Assembly (NCBI RefSeq): GCF_000213575.1
Contig: NZ_GL892006.1
Span: 516,614-580,613 of the forward strand
Reading direction: 5' to 3'
From: Dysgonomonas mossii DSM 22836
GTDB taxonomy: Bacteria; Bacteroidota; Bacteroidia; Bacteroidales; Dysgonomonadaceae
Length of the DNA stretch: 64,000 nt
In this document: piece after piece, positions 37,401-45,183 of the stretch
Layout: every line of letters starts with the position of its first letter
Position numbering within the stretch: the stretch's first letter is position 1
Program-made: the position numbers and the translations under genes
The notes under the pieces: generated by a model
What the model was told of the DNA's origin: nothing
The model's input: only the letters and a program-made list of their open reading frames with translations
The model's database searches: none

Positions 37401-37656
37401 CCCGTGGTATAGCGGTGAATACAAGGTATTGAATGAGATACAGATATTACAGCCCAAAGGCAAGTTTGTTCGTCCCGACCGTGTGATGATAAAGGGCAAG
37501 GAGGTTATTGTAATTGACTATAAATTCGGAGAAAAGGAAGACAAGAAATATATCCGCCAGGTGAAATATTATGCCGATCAGATCCGTAAAATGGGCTACA
37601 CCGACATAAAAGGATATATTTGTTATATCACGTTAGGTAAAATTGTAGAAATATAA
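34420..37656 (+). CDS. UvrD/RecB-like helicase-nuclease (AddA-like)
   Basis: A 1078-residue superfamily 1 helicase with a C-terminal RecB-type nuclease, as in AddA/RecB proteins that resect double-strand breaks. Motif I ASAGSGKT is at about 13-20 and motif Ia FTNKATDEMK near 49. Motif II is IDEFQDTSG near 400 and motif III VGDVKQSIYRWR near 430. Motif V is IMTIHKSKGLGF near 753 and motif VI VAFTRAKNEL near 835. The nuclease core is RPDRVMIKGKE followed by VIDYKFGEKE, then a QVKYYADQ block (about 1020-1060), matching PD-(D/E)xK residues. The usual AddB-type partner gene does not follow; a pseudogene and der do. Confidence 0.9.
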   Translation: MSNHASFDDEINLYVYKASAGSGKTHRLTEKYLNLLFSSPFAYRHILAVTFTNKATDEMKSRIIEELANIATGQESDHISFLSKEYKYNEEQVRKEGRDILVRILHDYSSFSVSTIDKFFQQTMRAFTREIGLGGGYNVELDTNKVLGEAIDSMLYDLERTDNKLLLDWLIRFSEEKVENGETWNIRNDIQSLSSEIFKESYKAYSNQVQTDINNKQLMTDYKDMLFTIIRDFEKASQQIGEKALNIMSRFGLKGEDFKGGTRSPFLNFLKWANGTIAEPTDTFRTLADNLSGWYTKTTGSATRDKIENVYPELNICVCEIINHYDNSLIYQTAYEINRYFFTLGILGDVDKKIREYSTENNIMLISDTTELLNRIIEGNESPFIYEKVGQRINNYMIDEFQDTSGMQWQNFLPLVKDSLASGNKNYIVGDVKQSIYRWRNSDWKLLDEQLDIDFRTEGIEHDTLDTNWRSSCNVINFNNAVFSIGSALLQDTFNKSLQDLDNAKLKPFLTRITKAYDELYQEIPESHKNNEGRVRVEFIDTDEYIWQNYVLDQLPIEIEQLQERGYSLKDIAILVRTKKEGADVANCLLEYKKLHPDSKYRYDIISDEALFVSNSKSIKLIIALLKHLHNPLDKSLKALAVFEYFKYSKQMNAEEALLKYFSAKDDLPQQIEDRLSHIRELPLYEMTEEIFNLFREAMENDEQVYIQSFLDMVLDFTVRNSSDLDAFLRWWDETGTNKTIFTPDGQDAIRIMTIHKSKGLGFNVVLIPFCNWEIDHKLTTILWCHPQTEPFNRLHLVPVKYSQKLKNTIFAYEYFDERLHAFIDNINVLYVAFTRAKNELIAYAPKPKKEEVNNISSLLWSTINSGSLGDGKQAYTDLSQHIDEETATFEIGENYVPIKKVTHRSVEEISVDSLSSIPYDERVKLLLKNKYFFTDTGQRDYGTLMHEIVSKVKTIDDVQKAVEEYHIVGEVTTSDKNKITGLLEEYLSNPLVAPWYSGEYKVLNEIQILQPKGKFVRPDRVMIKGKEVIVIDYKFGEKEDKKYIRQVKYYADQIRKMGYTDIKGYICYITLGKIVEI

Positions 37657-37830
37657 TTTGTGGAGAATCCTTTACAAGAGCCGACTTCAGGCAGTACCGA
37701 CATTCCAATTAACTAATTATTTAACTATTTTACTATTTTTAATACAGTGTAAATAAACTATTTACGCATATCCCACGTTTATATTATGTGTTTTTCATAG
37801 TATTAGATTTTAAGGTTAACAATAAAGATT

Positions 37831-37860
37831 GGTTGTCGTGATGACAACCTTTTCTTTTTT
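37831..37860 (+). terminator. Intrinsic terminator downstream of the AddA-like gene
   Basis: GGTTGTC (37831-37837) pairs with GACAACC (37843-37849), 5-nt loop, followed by TTTTCTTTTTT. It lies 175 bp after the stop. Confidence 0.75.
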
Positions 37861-37899
37861 ATATAACCTTTAATACAATAAACGATTAAATAATATCAA

Positions 37900-38566
37900 C
37901 GATTGGTATCCGGACTGCTTTATTCAATCGACCATTACAACTCTTACCGACCTTATTTTATCCATTTAGGGAAAAGAGTAGCGAGAGAGGAAGCATATAA
38001 GGCAAATATCGAAAAGATATCATATCTGACAAGTTTAATCAGAGGGTCTCAAAGACAGATAATCCCTGTATTCTCAGATATTGTTTAGCCACGAGTGCAG
38101 CCCGAACATAATTTCCCGGAGCCAAAATCATCAAACCAAAGCCAAGGCATAATCCGATCAAGCCTGCGACTGCCTATTTAAGGAGCTTCAAGTTTTTCTT
38201 ATAACAATTGCAAATCAGGTACATTGAACAGATCAGCAATACATAAGCCAATGTATTTAGTATATCATTGAAGGGTGTGCCTATCCACAGAAGAAATTGG
38301 GCTATGAAGTGAACAACTGAACGCCCACCCCAATTGACATAATGGGCATACTAAGATTAGAGTATATCTTTAAAACTCGCTATCTTTTCATTCCTGGAGG
38401 GGAAACCATAATCGACCAGTACCTCTTTAAATGAGTACGCCCAATCGTCGGCTTGCAGAGGGAATAAATAGTTAAAGAAATAGATAGTAGCACCAATACA
38501 AAAAAGTACAACTACAAATAGAAATCTTTGTAGTTGCAATTTTTTTGTATTTAGTTTATCTATCAT
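37900..38566 (-). pseudogene. Decayed polytopic membrane protein, DUF6056-like
   Basis: The intact start (ATG 38566) encodes a signal-anchor helix and LFPLQADDWAYSF, typical of DUF6056-like/glucosyltransferase-type membrane proteins. Reading straight on in the same frame gives more family-like blocks, HYVNWGGRSVVHFIAQFLLW and GLMILAPGNYVRAALVAKQY. In-frame stops interrupt it: TAA 38357-38359, TAG 38351-38353, TAG near 38174, TGA near 38040 and TAA near 37956. I found no frameshift. Roughly half of a normal ~500-residue protein remains, so the 3' half is gone or unrecognisable. The region up to 37657 holds nothing else but the terminator listed. Confidence 0.75.
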
Positions 38567-38575
38567 ACATAAATT

Positions 38576-39889
38576 TTATTTCTCTCTGATAATGATGCTG
38601 ATCGGAGTACCCGACAAATCCCAATTATCACGAATACGGTTTTCGAGAAAACGTTTGTATGGATCTTTTATCCATTGAGGAAGGTTGCAAAAGAACACAA
38701 ACGTAGGAACATGTGTATTGGGTAACTGCGTAATATATTTTATCTTGATATATTTTCCTTTATTCGCAGGAGGCGGAGTGCGCTCTATGATAGGGAGCAA
38801 TATCTCATTCAGCTTATGTGTAGGAATCTTAGTTTTTCTACGGCCATACACTTCTTTGGCTGTTTCTAAAACTTTCAGAATACGTTGTTTGGTCATAGCC
38901 GAAGCAAAGATGATCGGAAAATCGGTGAAAGGAGCTAAACGTTCCCGAATTGCATTTTCGAAAGTCTTTATTACAATTAGTTCCTTATTCTCTACCAAGT
39001 CCCATTTGTTTACACAAACAACAAGTCCTTTACGGTTTTTCTGTATGAGAGAAAATATATTCATATCCTGACTCTCTATCCCTTGGGTAGCATCAATCAT
39101 CAGGACACAAACGTCTGAATTTTCAATCGCTTTTATAGAACGAATCACCGAGTAGTATTCTAAATCTTCGGTAACCTTTCCTTTCTTACGGATACCCGCA
39201 GTATCTACAAGATAAAAGTCCAGATTAAACTTATCGAAACGTGTATAGATCGAATCACGTGTTGTGCCTGCTATATTGGTTACAATATTACGCTCCTCAT
39301 CCATCAAGGCATTTACCAAAGATGACTTCCCTGCATTAGGTCGACCAACGATAGCAATACGTGGTATATCTTCGAGATGTTCTTCTTCACTTTTTTTGGT
39401 AAACTTGGTTATTATCACATCCAAAAGATCACCTGTTCCCGAACCGTTGATCGCCGAAATATTAATAGGATCACCTAAGCCGAGAGCATAGAACTCTGCC
39501 GACTGAGCGTGCAAATTAAAGTTATCTGCTTTATTGGAGACAAGGAGAATTGGTTTCTTTGAACGGCGAAGCATGTTTGCAACACTCGAATCCAAATCTG
39601 TAAGCCCGTTCATTACATCTACCATAAACAGAATTACATCAGCTTCTTCTATAGCAATGGCTACTTGCTTATTTATTTCATTTTCAAAAACATCCTCAGA
39701 ATTCACAACCCATCCGCCTGTATCCACAAGCGAAAAATCCTGACCACCCCACTCTACTTTTCCGTATTGGCGGTCACGGGTCGTACCCGAAGTTTCATCG
39801 ACTATAGCCTGGCGACTTTCTGTCAATCGATTAAACAGGGTTGACTTACCCACGTTGGGGCGTCCAACTATAGCTACTAAATTTCCCAT
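38576..39889 (-). CDS. der: Ribosome biogenesis GTPase Der (EngA)
   Basis: A 437-residue double-GTPase needed for 50S subunit maturation. The first G domain has GRPNVGKST (about 8-16), DTGGW (about 56) and NKAD (about 118). The second has GRPNAGKSS (about 182), DTAGIRKKG (about 229) and NKWD (about 294). A C-terminal KH-like domain follows, with [11 protein letters not shown] set the start at 39889 ([11 protein letters not shown]) because the ORF extension to 39982 has no family similarity and contains a promoter-type box. It lies 10 nt from the pseudogene start on the same strand. Confidence 0.95.
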   Translation of the reverse strand: MGNLVAIVGRPNVGKSTLFNRLTESRQAIVDETSGTTRDRQYGKVEWGGQDFSLVDTGGWVVNSEDVFENEINKQVAIAIEEADVILFMVDVMNGLTDLDSSVANMLRRSKKPILLVSNKADNFNLHAQSAEFYALGLGDPINISAINGSGTGDLLDVIITKFTKKSEEEHLEDIPRIAIVGRPNAGKSSLVNALMDEERNIVTNIAGTTRDSIYTRFDKFNLDFYLVDTAGIRKKGKVTEDLEYYSVIRSIKAIENSDVCVLMIDATQGIESQDMNIFSLIQKNRKGLVVCVNKWDLVENKELIVIKTFENAIRERLAPFTDFPIIFASAMTKQRILKVLETAKEVYGRRKTKIPTHKLNEILLPIIERTPPPANKGKYIKIKYITQLPNTHVPTFVFFCNLPQWIKDPYKRFLENRIRDNWDLSGTPISIIIREK

Positions 39890-39917
39890 ATTTGTATATT
39901 GTACTCTAAATTTTGTG

Positions 39918-39925
39918 CAAAGGTA
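39918..39925 (-). promoter_or_regulatory. -7 promoter box of der
   Basis: CAAAGGTA on the plus strand reads TACCTTTG on the minus strand, 28 bp before the der ATG at 39889. Confidence 0.4.
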
Positions 39926-39952
39926 CGTATTTTTATTGAAAACACTTTCAAC

Positions 39953-39980
39953 GAAAAAGGCTTGCGTGTGCAAGCCTTTC
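39953..39980 (-). terminator. Terminator of the 40-kb lipoprotein pair
   Basis: AAAGGCTTG (39956-39964) pairs with CAAGCCTTT (39971-39979), extended by C-G at the loop. On the minus strand a T-run follows. Confidence 0.75.
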
Positions 39981-40000
39981 ATATTTTTATAACTTATATC

Positions 40001-40549
40001 CTATTGAAAGTGTGATACTCGTGTAATCCACATAATCGTATCGCCTACAGGCAGGCTGGTTTTGTGGGCACTTTTAAGAGCATCATCCAACGTGAACGTT
40101 TCTGTCGGTATGCCCTCAAATAGAAAAATATTCTTATCTGTACTCTTATATCCTACATAATGCTGTCTTATCCTCAGATTTTTTTTATTACCACTACCAT
40201 AATATTGCTCTATGCCTCCTGTAGTAATATACAACAAAGTATCATTAAGGAAGCGATACTGGCTGCGTTCTTTGACTACATCACCTTGGTTTACATAAAC
40301 AAAATCATCATCGAACAAGATATATGTATCAGTAGGGTATTGTTCATAGAGACGAGTAAAGACGGTTGCGGGATCAAATTTCTTTGTAAGAACTGTATCA
40401 GAACCCGATACTGTGCCTTTATAGATACTAAAGTCTGTAATAGACGAACTAATGTATCGTATATTATCCGTCTTATTTTCGTTGCTGCATGCTATCAACA
40501 AAATTGCAGATAAGACAAAAAGTATATATCGTTTTTTAGAAAAAATCAT
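40001..40549 (-). CDS. Lipoprotein of unknown function, paralogue of the next gene
   Basis: A 182-residue lipoprotein with lipobox LLIACS (Cys about 21). The mature part has a TDFSIYKGTVSGSDT start, several strand-like segments, and a DTIMWITRVSHFQ end. A similar layout and ending (DTLVWCNAIYQFK) occur in the adjacent 40575-41153 product, so the two appear to be diverged tandem paralogues. They lie 25 nt apart on the same strand. Function is unknown; the small-barrel look would fit a calycin or ligand-binding fold, but that is a guess. Confidence 0.75.
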   Translation of the reverse strand: MIFSKKRYILFVLSAILLIACSNENKTDNIRYISSSITDFSIYKGTVSGSDTVLTKKFDPATVFTRLYEQYPTDTYILFDDDFVYVNQGDVVKERSQYRFLNDTLLYITTGGIEQYYGSGNKKNLRIRQHYVGYKSTDKNIFLFEGIPTETFTLDDALKSAHKTSLPVGDTIMWITRVSHFQ

Positions 40550-40574
40550 CTTACGGTCAAGTTAGATTTACGAA

Positions 40575-41153
40575 TCATTTGAACTGATAAATTGCATTAC
40601 ACCACACAAGGGTATCCTTCGGGTCGGTCATCTCGCTCAGTGAAGAAAGCCCTCTCATTTCGAGCGTTTTCTCCAAGCTTACAGCCTGATTAAACGAACG
40701 TATAGTATCATTACCTCTTTCGTTACGATAACGTACCAAAGCTTTAATCCTATATAAGTTATCAGCATTACCAAGAGCCACAAATACTTTATGCCAAGTA
40801 TTGTTTACAGTATCAAGTTTATTTATAAATAGAGAATCTTTTTCATAAACATAGCTGGATACTATTTTTTTAAGCCCTAAAGAATCAATATAGGTCAATT
40901 TATCATTGTCAAATTGAATCCTTATATTATCATATAAATCATATTTATACGAACCTTTAAAGAAATAATTTGCCAAGTCAGTTCTTCTCAATTCATTAAA
41001 TTGCACTTGCTTTCCCCCAGTAGCCGAACCCGCATACACGGCGAGGCTAGACAAGTCTACATTTGTTACCTGTAGTACACCATCCACTTCTTCCTCACTC
41101 GAACAACTGACAAAAAAAAGCGCGCAAAATACGATATATAATATATTTCTCAT
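40575..41153 (-). CDS. Lipoprotein of unknown function, paralogue of the previous gene
   Basis: A 192-residue lipoprotein with lipobox FFVSCSS (Cys about 17). The body starts VDLSSLAVYAGSATGGK, parallel to the IYKGTVSGSD segment of its neighbour. It then has YKYDLYDNIRIQFDNDKLTYID in the middle and a DTLVWCNAIYQFK terminus. It is the first gene of the pair in transcription order and lies 33 nt downstream of the fucosidase gene on the same strand, so the three may be one operon. No catalytic motif is seen. Confidence 0.75.
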   Translation of the reverse strand: MRNILYIVFCALFFVSCSSEEEVDGVLQVTNVDLSSLAVYAGSATGGKQVQFNELRRTDLANYFFKGSYKYDLYDNIRIQFDNDKLTYIDSLGLKKIVSSYVYEKDSLFINKLDTVNNTWHKVFVALGNADNLYRIKALVRYRNERGNDTIRSFNQAVSLEKTLEMRGLSSLSEMTDPKDTLVWCNAIYQFK

Positions 41154-41186
41154 TATCTAGCTTGTTTTTCAAAAACGTAAAGATAA

Positions 41187-43055
41187 TCAAAACAGTTTTA
41201 TTCCTGCCACAAAATAGTTATCACCTGAATCGACAGTCTCTATCGGTTCTAGTTTTATATAACGGGCCTTCTCTGATTTCGTTGCAAACAAAGTAACATC
41301 TTGTTTCACCGGATTGTTAGCTATATTATTAAAAATAGCGTTCTTCTTCACTTGTGTCCAGCTTTTACCATCTAAACTGATATAAAAATTATATCTGAGA
41401 ATATTTGATGATTGTACTTTATTGAAAGGAATATAAGTAAAACCTTTGATTAACTCAGCTTCTCCTAAGTCGATCACCAATGGAGTTTTTTTCTTTACTT
41501 CGAGGAAAGTATTATCATCAGTATCAGTAATTTTTGACAAATCAGCAACAGGCGATACTAATTTCCATTTAGATGTAGAAAGGCTCTTATTATTTTCTTT
41601 ATTTACTCCTTCTGTTGCCGAGAATGATTCAGGAGCATTATATAAACTTACTTTGCTTATTAGCGGACAAGCAAGAGCAGTAAGGCTTATTTTCAGTTTT
41701 TGAGTAGAGATCGTAGGGAAACGCAAAATGCGTTTGTAGCCTATTGTTGTAGCCTCCGTCAAGTCTTTCCAAACTCCGTTATCCCAATATTTCACACTAA
41801 ACGATGCTACTCTTTGCCCCAATGGAATATATTCTTGTAAAGCCAAACGGTTGAAAGTCTTCACTTGTTTCAAATCAATTTCAATAGACGGATTTAATTC
41901 GCTATCGTCTGTAGCCCAATACGTATTATAGTTATCGTCAAGCAGGTTTGCAACAGAATATTGGACAGCGTTGTCTCTCACATTGCTTGCTTTTATTTCA
42001 GCACCTTCAATCAAATCTTTACCAAATGACTCTTCTCTTGCTTTACGAAACTCCATCAAACGAATAGAGTCGTTGGCATGAATACGCCCTGTGCGATCGG
42101 GAGGAACATTCAGCAACAAGTTAGAGTTACGTCCGACTGAAGTATAATATATATCCATCAGTTTATCTACCGACTTTACCTTATCGTCTGTAGACGGACT
42201 ATAAAACCATCCCGGACGAATAGAAACATCCGTTTCGGCAGGAACCCATGCCTCGCCACCTTGCACTCCTGTATTCAAAATATCTACAGACGGTGCACCG
42301 CGTCCCGGTTCATAGCCCTTGATATTGAGTGTAGACCAGTTAGTCTTACCCGCAACACCCTGCTCATTACCCATCCAGCGACAGCCGGGACCTACATCAC
42401 TGAATATTACAGCTTGAGGTTGATTTCTATATACTGTATTGTGAAATAAATTCCAATCATAGACTTGTTTTTTGCCATCTTTTCCTTCTCCGTTTGCGCC
42501 ATCAAACCATTGCTCGAACACTTCTCCGTATCCTGATAGCACTTCGTTTAATGTATTTGCAAAAACCTGATTATATTCAGGAGTTCCATAAGCAGGGTGA
42601 TTCTGATCCCAAGGGGACAAGTATACTCCAAACTTTAAACCATATTCGCGGCAAGCTTCAGAAAGCTCTTTCAACAGGTCACCTTTTCCATCTTTCCAAA
42701 GGCTTTCTCTTACTGTATGCGTACTATATTTACTTGGCCACAAGCAAAAACCATCGTGGTGCTTTGCCGTGATAATAATACCTTTCATACCTGCAGCCTT
42801 GGCTGTAGCTGCCCATTGACGACAGTCCACATTGGTAGGATTAAACACTTTCGGATCTTCCTTTCCATTTCCCCATTCTACATCGGTAAAAGTATTAGGT
42901 CCAAAATGGGTGAACATATAGTATTCCATTTGTTGCCAGTCAACCTGATCTTGCGTTGGTATCGCTCCATAAGCCTTTAGTGGTTGATTCTGGGAATTAG
43001 CAGTTTGATATAAAAATAAAAAAAGGAAAAAGGTTAAACTTAATTTGAATTTCAT
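41187..43055 (-). CDS. Alpha-L-fucosidase, GH29, with F5/8 type C-like modules
   Basis: A 622-residue secreted glycoside hydrolase. Signal peptide is about residues 1-21 (ends ANSQ). The GH29 barrel has the KHHDGFCLWPS block (His 99-100, substrate binding) and EQWFDGANGEG with Asp185 as the expected nucleophile, and YSPSTDDKV and NLLLNVPPDRTG follow. Two discoidin-like carbohydrate-binding modules follow at about 355-475 and 500-622, each ending in a strand with KARYIKLEP or KLKISLTAL. It cleaves terminal alpha-fucose from glycans such as mucin or milk oligosaccharides. No SusCD pair is nearby. Confidence 0.92.
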   Translation of the reverse strand: MKFKLSLTFFLFLFLYQTANSQNQPLKAYGAIPTQDQVDWQQMEYYMFTHFGPNTFTDVEWGNGKEDPKVFNPTNVDCRQWAATAKAAGMKGIIITAKHHDGFCLWPSKYSTHTVRESLWKDGKGDLLKELSEACREYGLKFGVYLSPWDQNHPAYGTPEYNQVFANTLNEVLSGYGEVFEQWFDGANGEGKDGKKQVYDWNLFHNTVYRNQPQAVIFSDVGPGCRWMGNEQGVAGKTNWSTLNIKGYEPGRGAPSVDILNTGVQGGEAWVPAETDVSIRPGWFYSPSTDDKVKSVDKLMDIYYTSVGRNSNLLLNVPPDRTGRIHANDSIRLMEFRKAREESFGKDLIEGAEIKASNVRDNAVQYSVANLLDDNYNTYWATDDSELNPSIEIDLKQVKTFNRLALQEYIPLGQRVASFSVKYWDNGVWKDLTEATTIGYKRILRFPTISTQKLKISLTALACPLISKVSLYNAPESFSATEGVNKENNKSLSTSKWKLVSPVADLSKITDTDDNTFLEVKKKTPLVIDLGEAELIKGFTYIPFNKVQSSNILRYNFYISLDGKSWTQVKKNAIFNNIANNPVKQDVTLFATKSEKARYIKLEPIETVDSGDNYFVAGIKLF

Positions 43056-43147
43056 GTTATCTCAGTTTATTAGAACTATAAAAATAAGATTGGTTATTCT
43101 TTTGCTTGAACGAAACAAAAGGACTAAATATTATGAGCAGGCTAATT

Positions 43148-43669
43148 TTATCTACCGAGCGCTTCTATATTTGCAGCCTGCAACTGTTTAGGGAAAGTAC
43201 AACTTTCATCTATTATATAAACCCACTTCGGATTTTTTATTATCTTCTTCGAATTTGAGCTACCAAACGTACGATCACCATCTTCTACAGGATCAAAATA
43301 TTCGGAAAAGTCCACTTGTTCGTTTTCTTTACACGAAATAATAAATATACGATTCGTCATAATGAAGTAACCATAAGTCTTTTCTCCCGGCTCATACATT
43401 TTGTTCCATTCATTATCAAGTGCTGTAATATCCAGTTTCAATACGCCTTTGTCTTTCGAAAACAAAATTTTGGTTACCGGCCAAAGATATCCGTTTTTTC
43501 TGCGAAAAATGAAGTTGCTGATATCGGAAGCTAAGTGTCCTATCTTATCATTCTTCAACGAGTAACATGATAAAGTCAGTTTATTTACATCACCGTCAGA
43601 ATGAGAAATGGCGAATATCTCGGATAAAAAACAGATACAGAAAATTGTTAAGATTGCAGCTTTTTTCAT
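43148..43669 (-). CDS. Secreted protein of unknown function
   Basis: A 173-residue protein with a Sec signal peptide (KKAAILTIFCICFLSEIFA, cleavage near residue 20). The mature region is small and mixed, with IGHLASDISNFIFRRKNGY in the middle and several Cys (SCYSL, ISCKENE, DESCTF). No family was recognised. It stands upstream of the fucosidase gene on the same strand, 92 nt away, with a -7-like box at 43694-43701. Confidence 0.65.
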   Translation of the reverse strand: MKKAAILTIFCICFLSEIFAISHSDGDVNKLTLSCYSLKNDKIGHLASDISNFIFRRKNGYLWPVTKILFSKDKGVLKLDITALDNEWNKMYEPGEKTYGYFIMTNRIFIISCKENEQVDFSEYFDPVEDGDRTFGSSNSKKIIKNPKWVYIIDESCTFPKQLQAANIEALGR

Positions 43670-43693
43670 AACAGTACTAATATTTCAGCATCA

Positions 43694-43701
43694 CAAAAAT
43701 A
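43694..43701 (-). promoter_or_regulatory. -7 promoter box of the 43.1-kb secreted protein gene
   Basis: CAAAAATA on the plus strand reads TATTTTTG on the minus strand, 25 bp before the ATG. No -33 element recognised. Confidence 0.3.
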
Positions 43702-43782
43702 CACTATTTTTTCTCTTTTTTGTGCTTAATATTATAAATGCTATAAATAGTTAATCTTTTTTATCAGATCAGACTAATAATT

Positions 43783-43790
43783 TATTTTTG
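43783..43790 (+). promoter_or_regulatory. -7 promoter box of the apbE-rnfCD unit
   Basis: TATTTTTG matches TAnnTTTG. TTTT at 43759-43762 lies 20 bp upstream. The first gene of the unit starts at 43817. Confidence 0.45.
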
Positions 43791-43816
43791 TATAAAGTTA
43801 TAAAATAGTTAAAGGC

Positions 43817-44242
43817 ATGAATAATATTGTCCAGATATTGAAACGAATCGGCCTTTTTTTATTTGGAGTTTTGTTAGTGATTTGGGGCTATAAGGTAAAT
43901 GCCGCCAACGCTGAAGAAAAAGCCAAAGAGGAAAAAGAAAAGAATACAAAAGAAGTTGAACAGCCCATCGTCTTACCTCCTGCTGACGAACCCAAAATCG
44001 AAGAGCAGCCCGTAAAAGAAGAGGTAAAGAGTTTAACTGCTCCGGCTAAAGTATCGTCTGAAAAGAAAAAAACAGAAGATGTCAAGCCGAAAGCTTCCGC
44101 CACACCCCAGACAAAAAAATCAGCAACAGCTGTAGAAAGTAAAAAAGAAAAGGAAATTCAGACGGAAGAAGAAAAGGTAGAGGAAGTCAAGCAAACCGTT
44201 ATAGAAAAAGCAACACCCGAAGAGTCGTCAGGAACAGAGTAA
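43817..44242 (+). CDS. Single-helix membrane protein with Lys/Glu/Pro-rich tail
   Basis: A 141-residue protein. A hydrophobic helix at about 10-29 (LKRIGLFLFGVLLVIWGY) is followed by about 110 residues of low-complexity sequence rich in Lys, Glu, Pro, Thr and Ala. The tail has coiled-coil-like EEKAKEEKEK near the membrane and repeated charged blocks afterwards. Whether the helix is cleaved (VNAANA could be a cleavage site) or is an anchor is undecided. It starts the apbE-rnfC-rnfD unit and is 8 nt before apbE. No TonB or RnfG-like domain is present. Confidence 0.7.
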   Translation: MNNIVQILKRIGLFLFGVLLVIWGYKVNAANAEEKAKEEKEKNTKEVEQPIVLPPADEPKIEEQPVKEEVKSLTAPAKVSSEKKKTEDVKPKASATPQTKKSATAVESKKEKEIQTEEEKVEEVKQTVIEKATPEESSGTE

Positions 44243-44250
44243 CCCTGTAA

Positions 44251-45156
44251 ATGGAATTATTATACAAAGCCCAGACCCGATTCTTATTCCATTCGCATAT
44301 AAAAATCAAGCTATCTGCTTTTTACGAAGAAAGTATATTTGATGAATTATTTGCGGTTCTCGAACATGTGGATAAGAAATACAATTCGTATCAAGCAGGT
44401 TCTTATTTCGACATAATAAATAAGAACAGCGGTAGCTTTGTAGATGTTGATGAGGAAACTGTAAATATATTAAATCAGGCAATTACAATCTCCGATTTCT
44501 TTAATGGGACTTATGATATTACAGTCATGCCACTTATTAGACTCTGGGGATTCTACAAAGATGAGCAACGGCAAATACCCTCAATCAAAGAAATAGAAGA
44601 TATAAAGAAACTGGTTGATTATAGAAGGATAGAGATAGACGGAAAAAAAGTCAGGATAGAAAAAGGACAGGAAATCATTACAGGCTCGTTCATTAAAGCC
44701 TATGCTGTAGATTGTCTGGCTGAAAGAATGCTAAAACTGGGAATAAATGATGCGATAATCAATGCCGGAGGAAGTACGATAATGGCAATAAATAACGAAT
44801 CGCACCCACAATGGCAGGTCATGGTGAGACATCCCCAAACAGAAGAAGTCTTATTTAAGTTAAACATTGCAAATCAGACATATTCGACGTCATCGCAGGC
44901 TAAAACTTTTGTAAATATAGATGGTAAAGAATATGGACATATACTAAATCCTATTACGGGTTTCCCGTCGGCAAACAAGCAGGTGGGAATTGTCAGCGAC
45001 AATTGTATGATCGGCGATATGATCTCTACGGCGCTGTTTAACGAATCGGCGGAAGGGTTCTTAAAAAAGATTGATCTACTATCGGAACATTACAACATAC
45101 AAGGTTTTATGCTCGATAGTGATAATAATATTATATACACTCAAGATTTCAGATAG
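44251..45156 (+). CDS. apbE: FAD:protein FMN transferase (ApbE family) without export signal
   Basis: A 301-residue enzyme of the family that links FMN from FAD to Thr or Ser in target proteins. TYDITVMPLIRLWGF near residue 90 matches the NPTV-type N-terminal block, and TGSFIKAYAVD (about 143-153) the GG-x-KG-x-A-x-D site. NAGGSTIM near 172 is the substrate-binding loop. YGHILNPITGFP near 230 and IGDMISTALF near 254 hold the metal-ligand residues. Unusually, no signal peptide or lipobox is seen and a stop codon precedes the ATG, so no longer start exists. The gene sits 8 nt after the tail protein and 27 nt before rnfC. Confidence 0.87.
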   Translation: MELLYKAQTRFLFHSHIKIKLSAFYEESIFDELFAVLEHVDKKYNSYQAGSYFDIINKNSGSFVDVDEETVNILNQAITISDFFNGTYDITVMPLIRLWGFYKDEQRQIPSIKEIEDIKKLVDYRRIEIDGKKVRIEKGQEIITGSFIKAYAVDCLAERMLKLGINDAIINAGGSTIMAINNESHPQWQVMVRHPQTEEVLFKLNIANQTYSTSSQAKTFVNIDGKEYGHILNPITGFPSANKQVGIVSDNCMIGDMISTALFNESAEGFLKKIDLLSEHYNIQGFMLDSDNNIIYTQDFR

Positions 45157-45183
45157 TTATTTCAAATTAATATAACAAAAGCT

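Noticed and set aside
37903-38088. 61-codon plus-strand ORF in the 37.9-kb region
   Set aside because: It is the reverse of the decayed membrane-protein gene and has no independent support.
37900-38566. Stop-codon recoding in the membrane-protein frame
   Set aside because: TAA, TAG and TGA all interrupt the same frame, while neighbouring genes use them as normal stops. Decay is the simpler reading.
39890-39982. N-terminal extension of der
   Set aside because: The added residues do not match Der, contain the -7 box at 39918-39925 and run into a terminator stem.
43817-44242. TonB-like or RnfG protein
   Set aside because: It has the helix and charged linker of TonB but no C-terminal TonB domain, and no FMN-binding domain as in RnfG.
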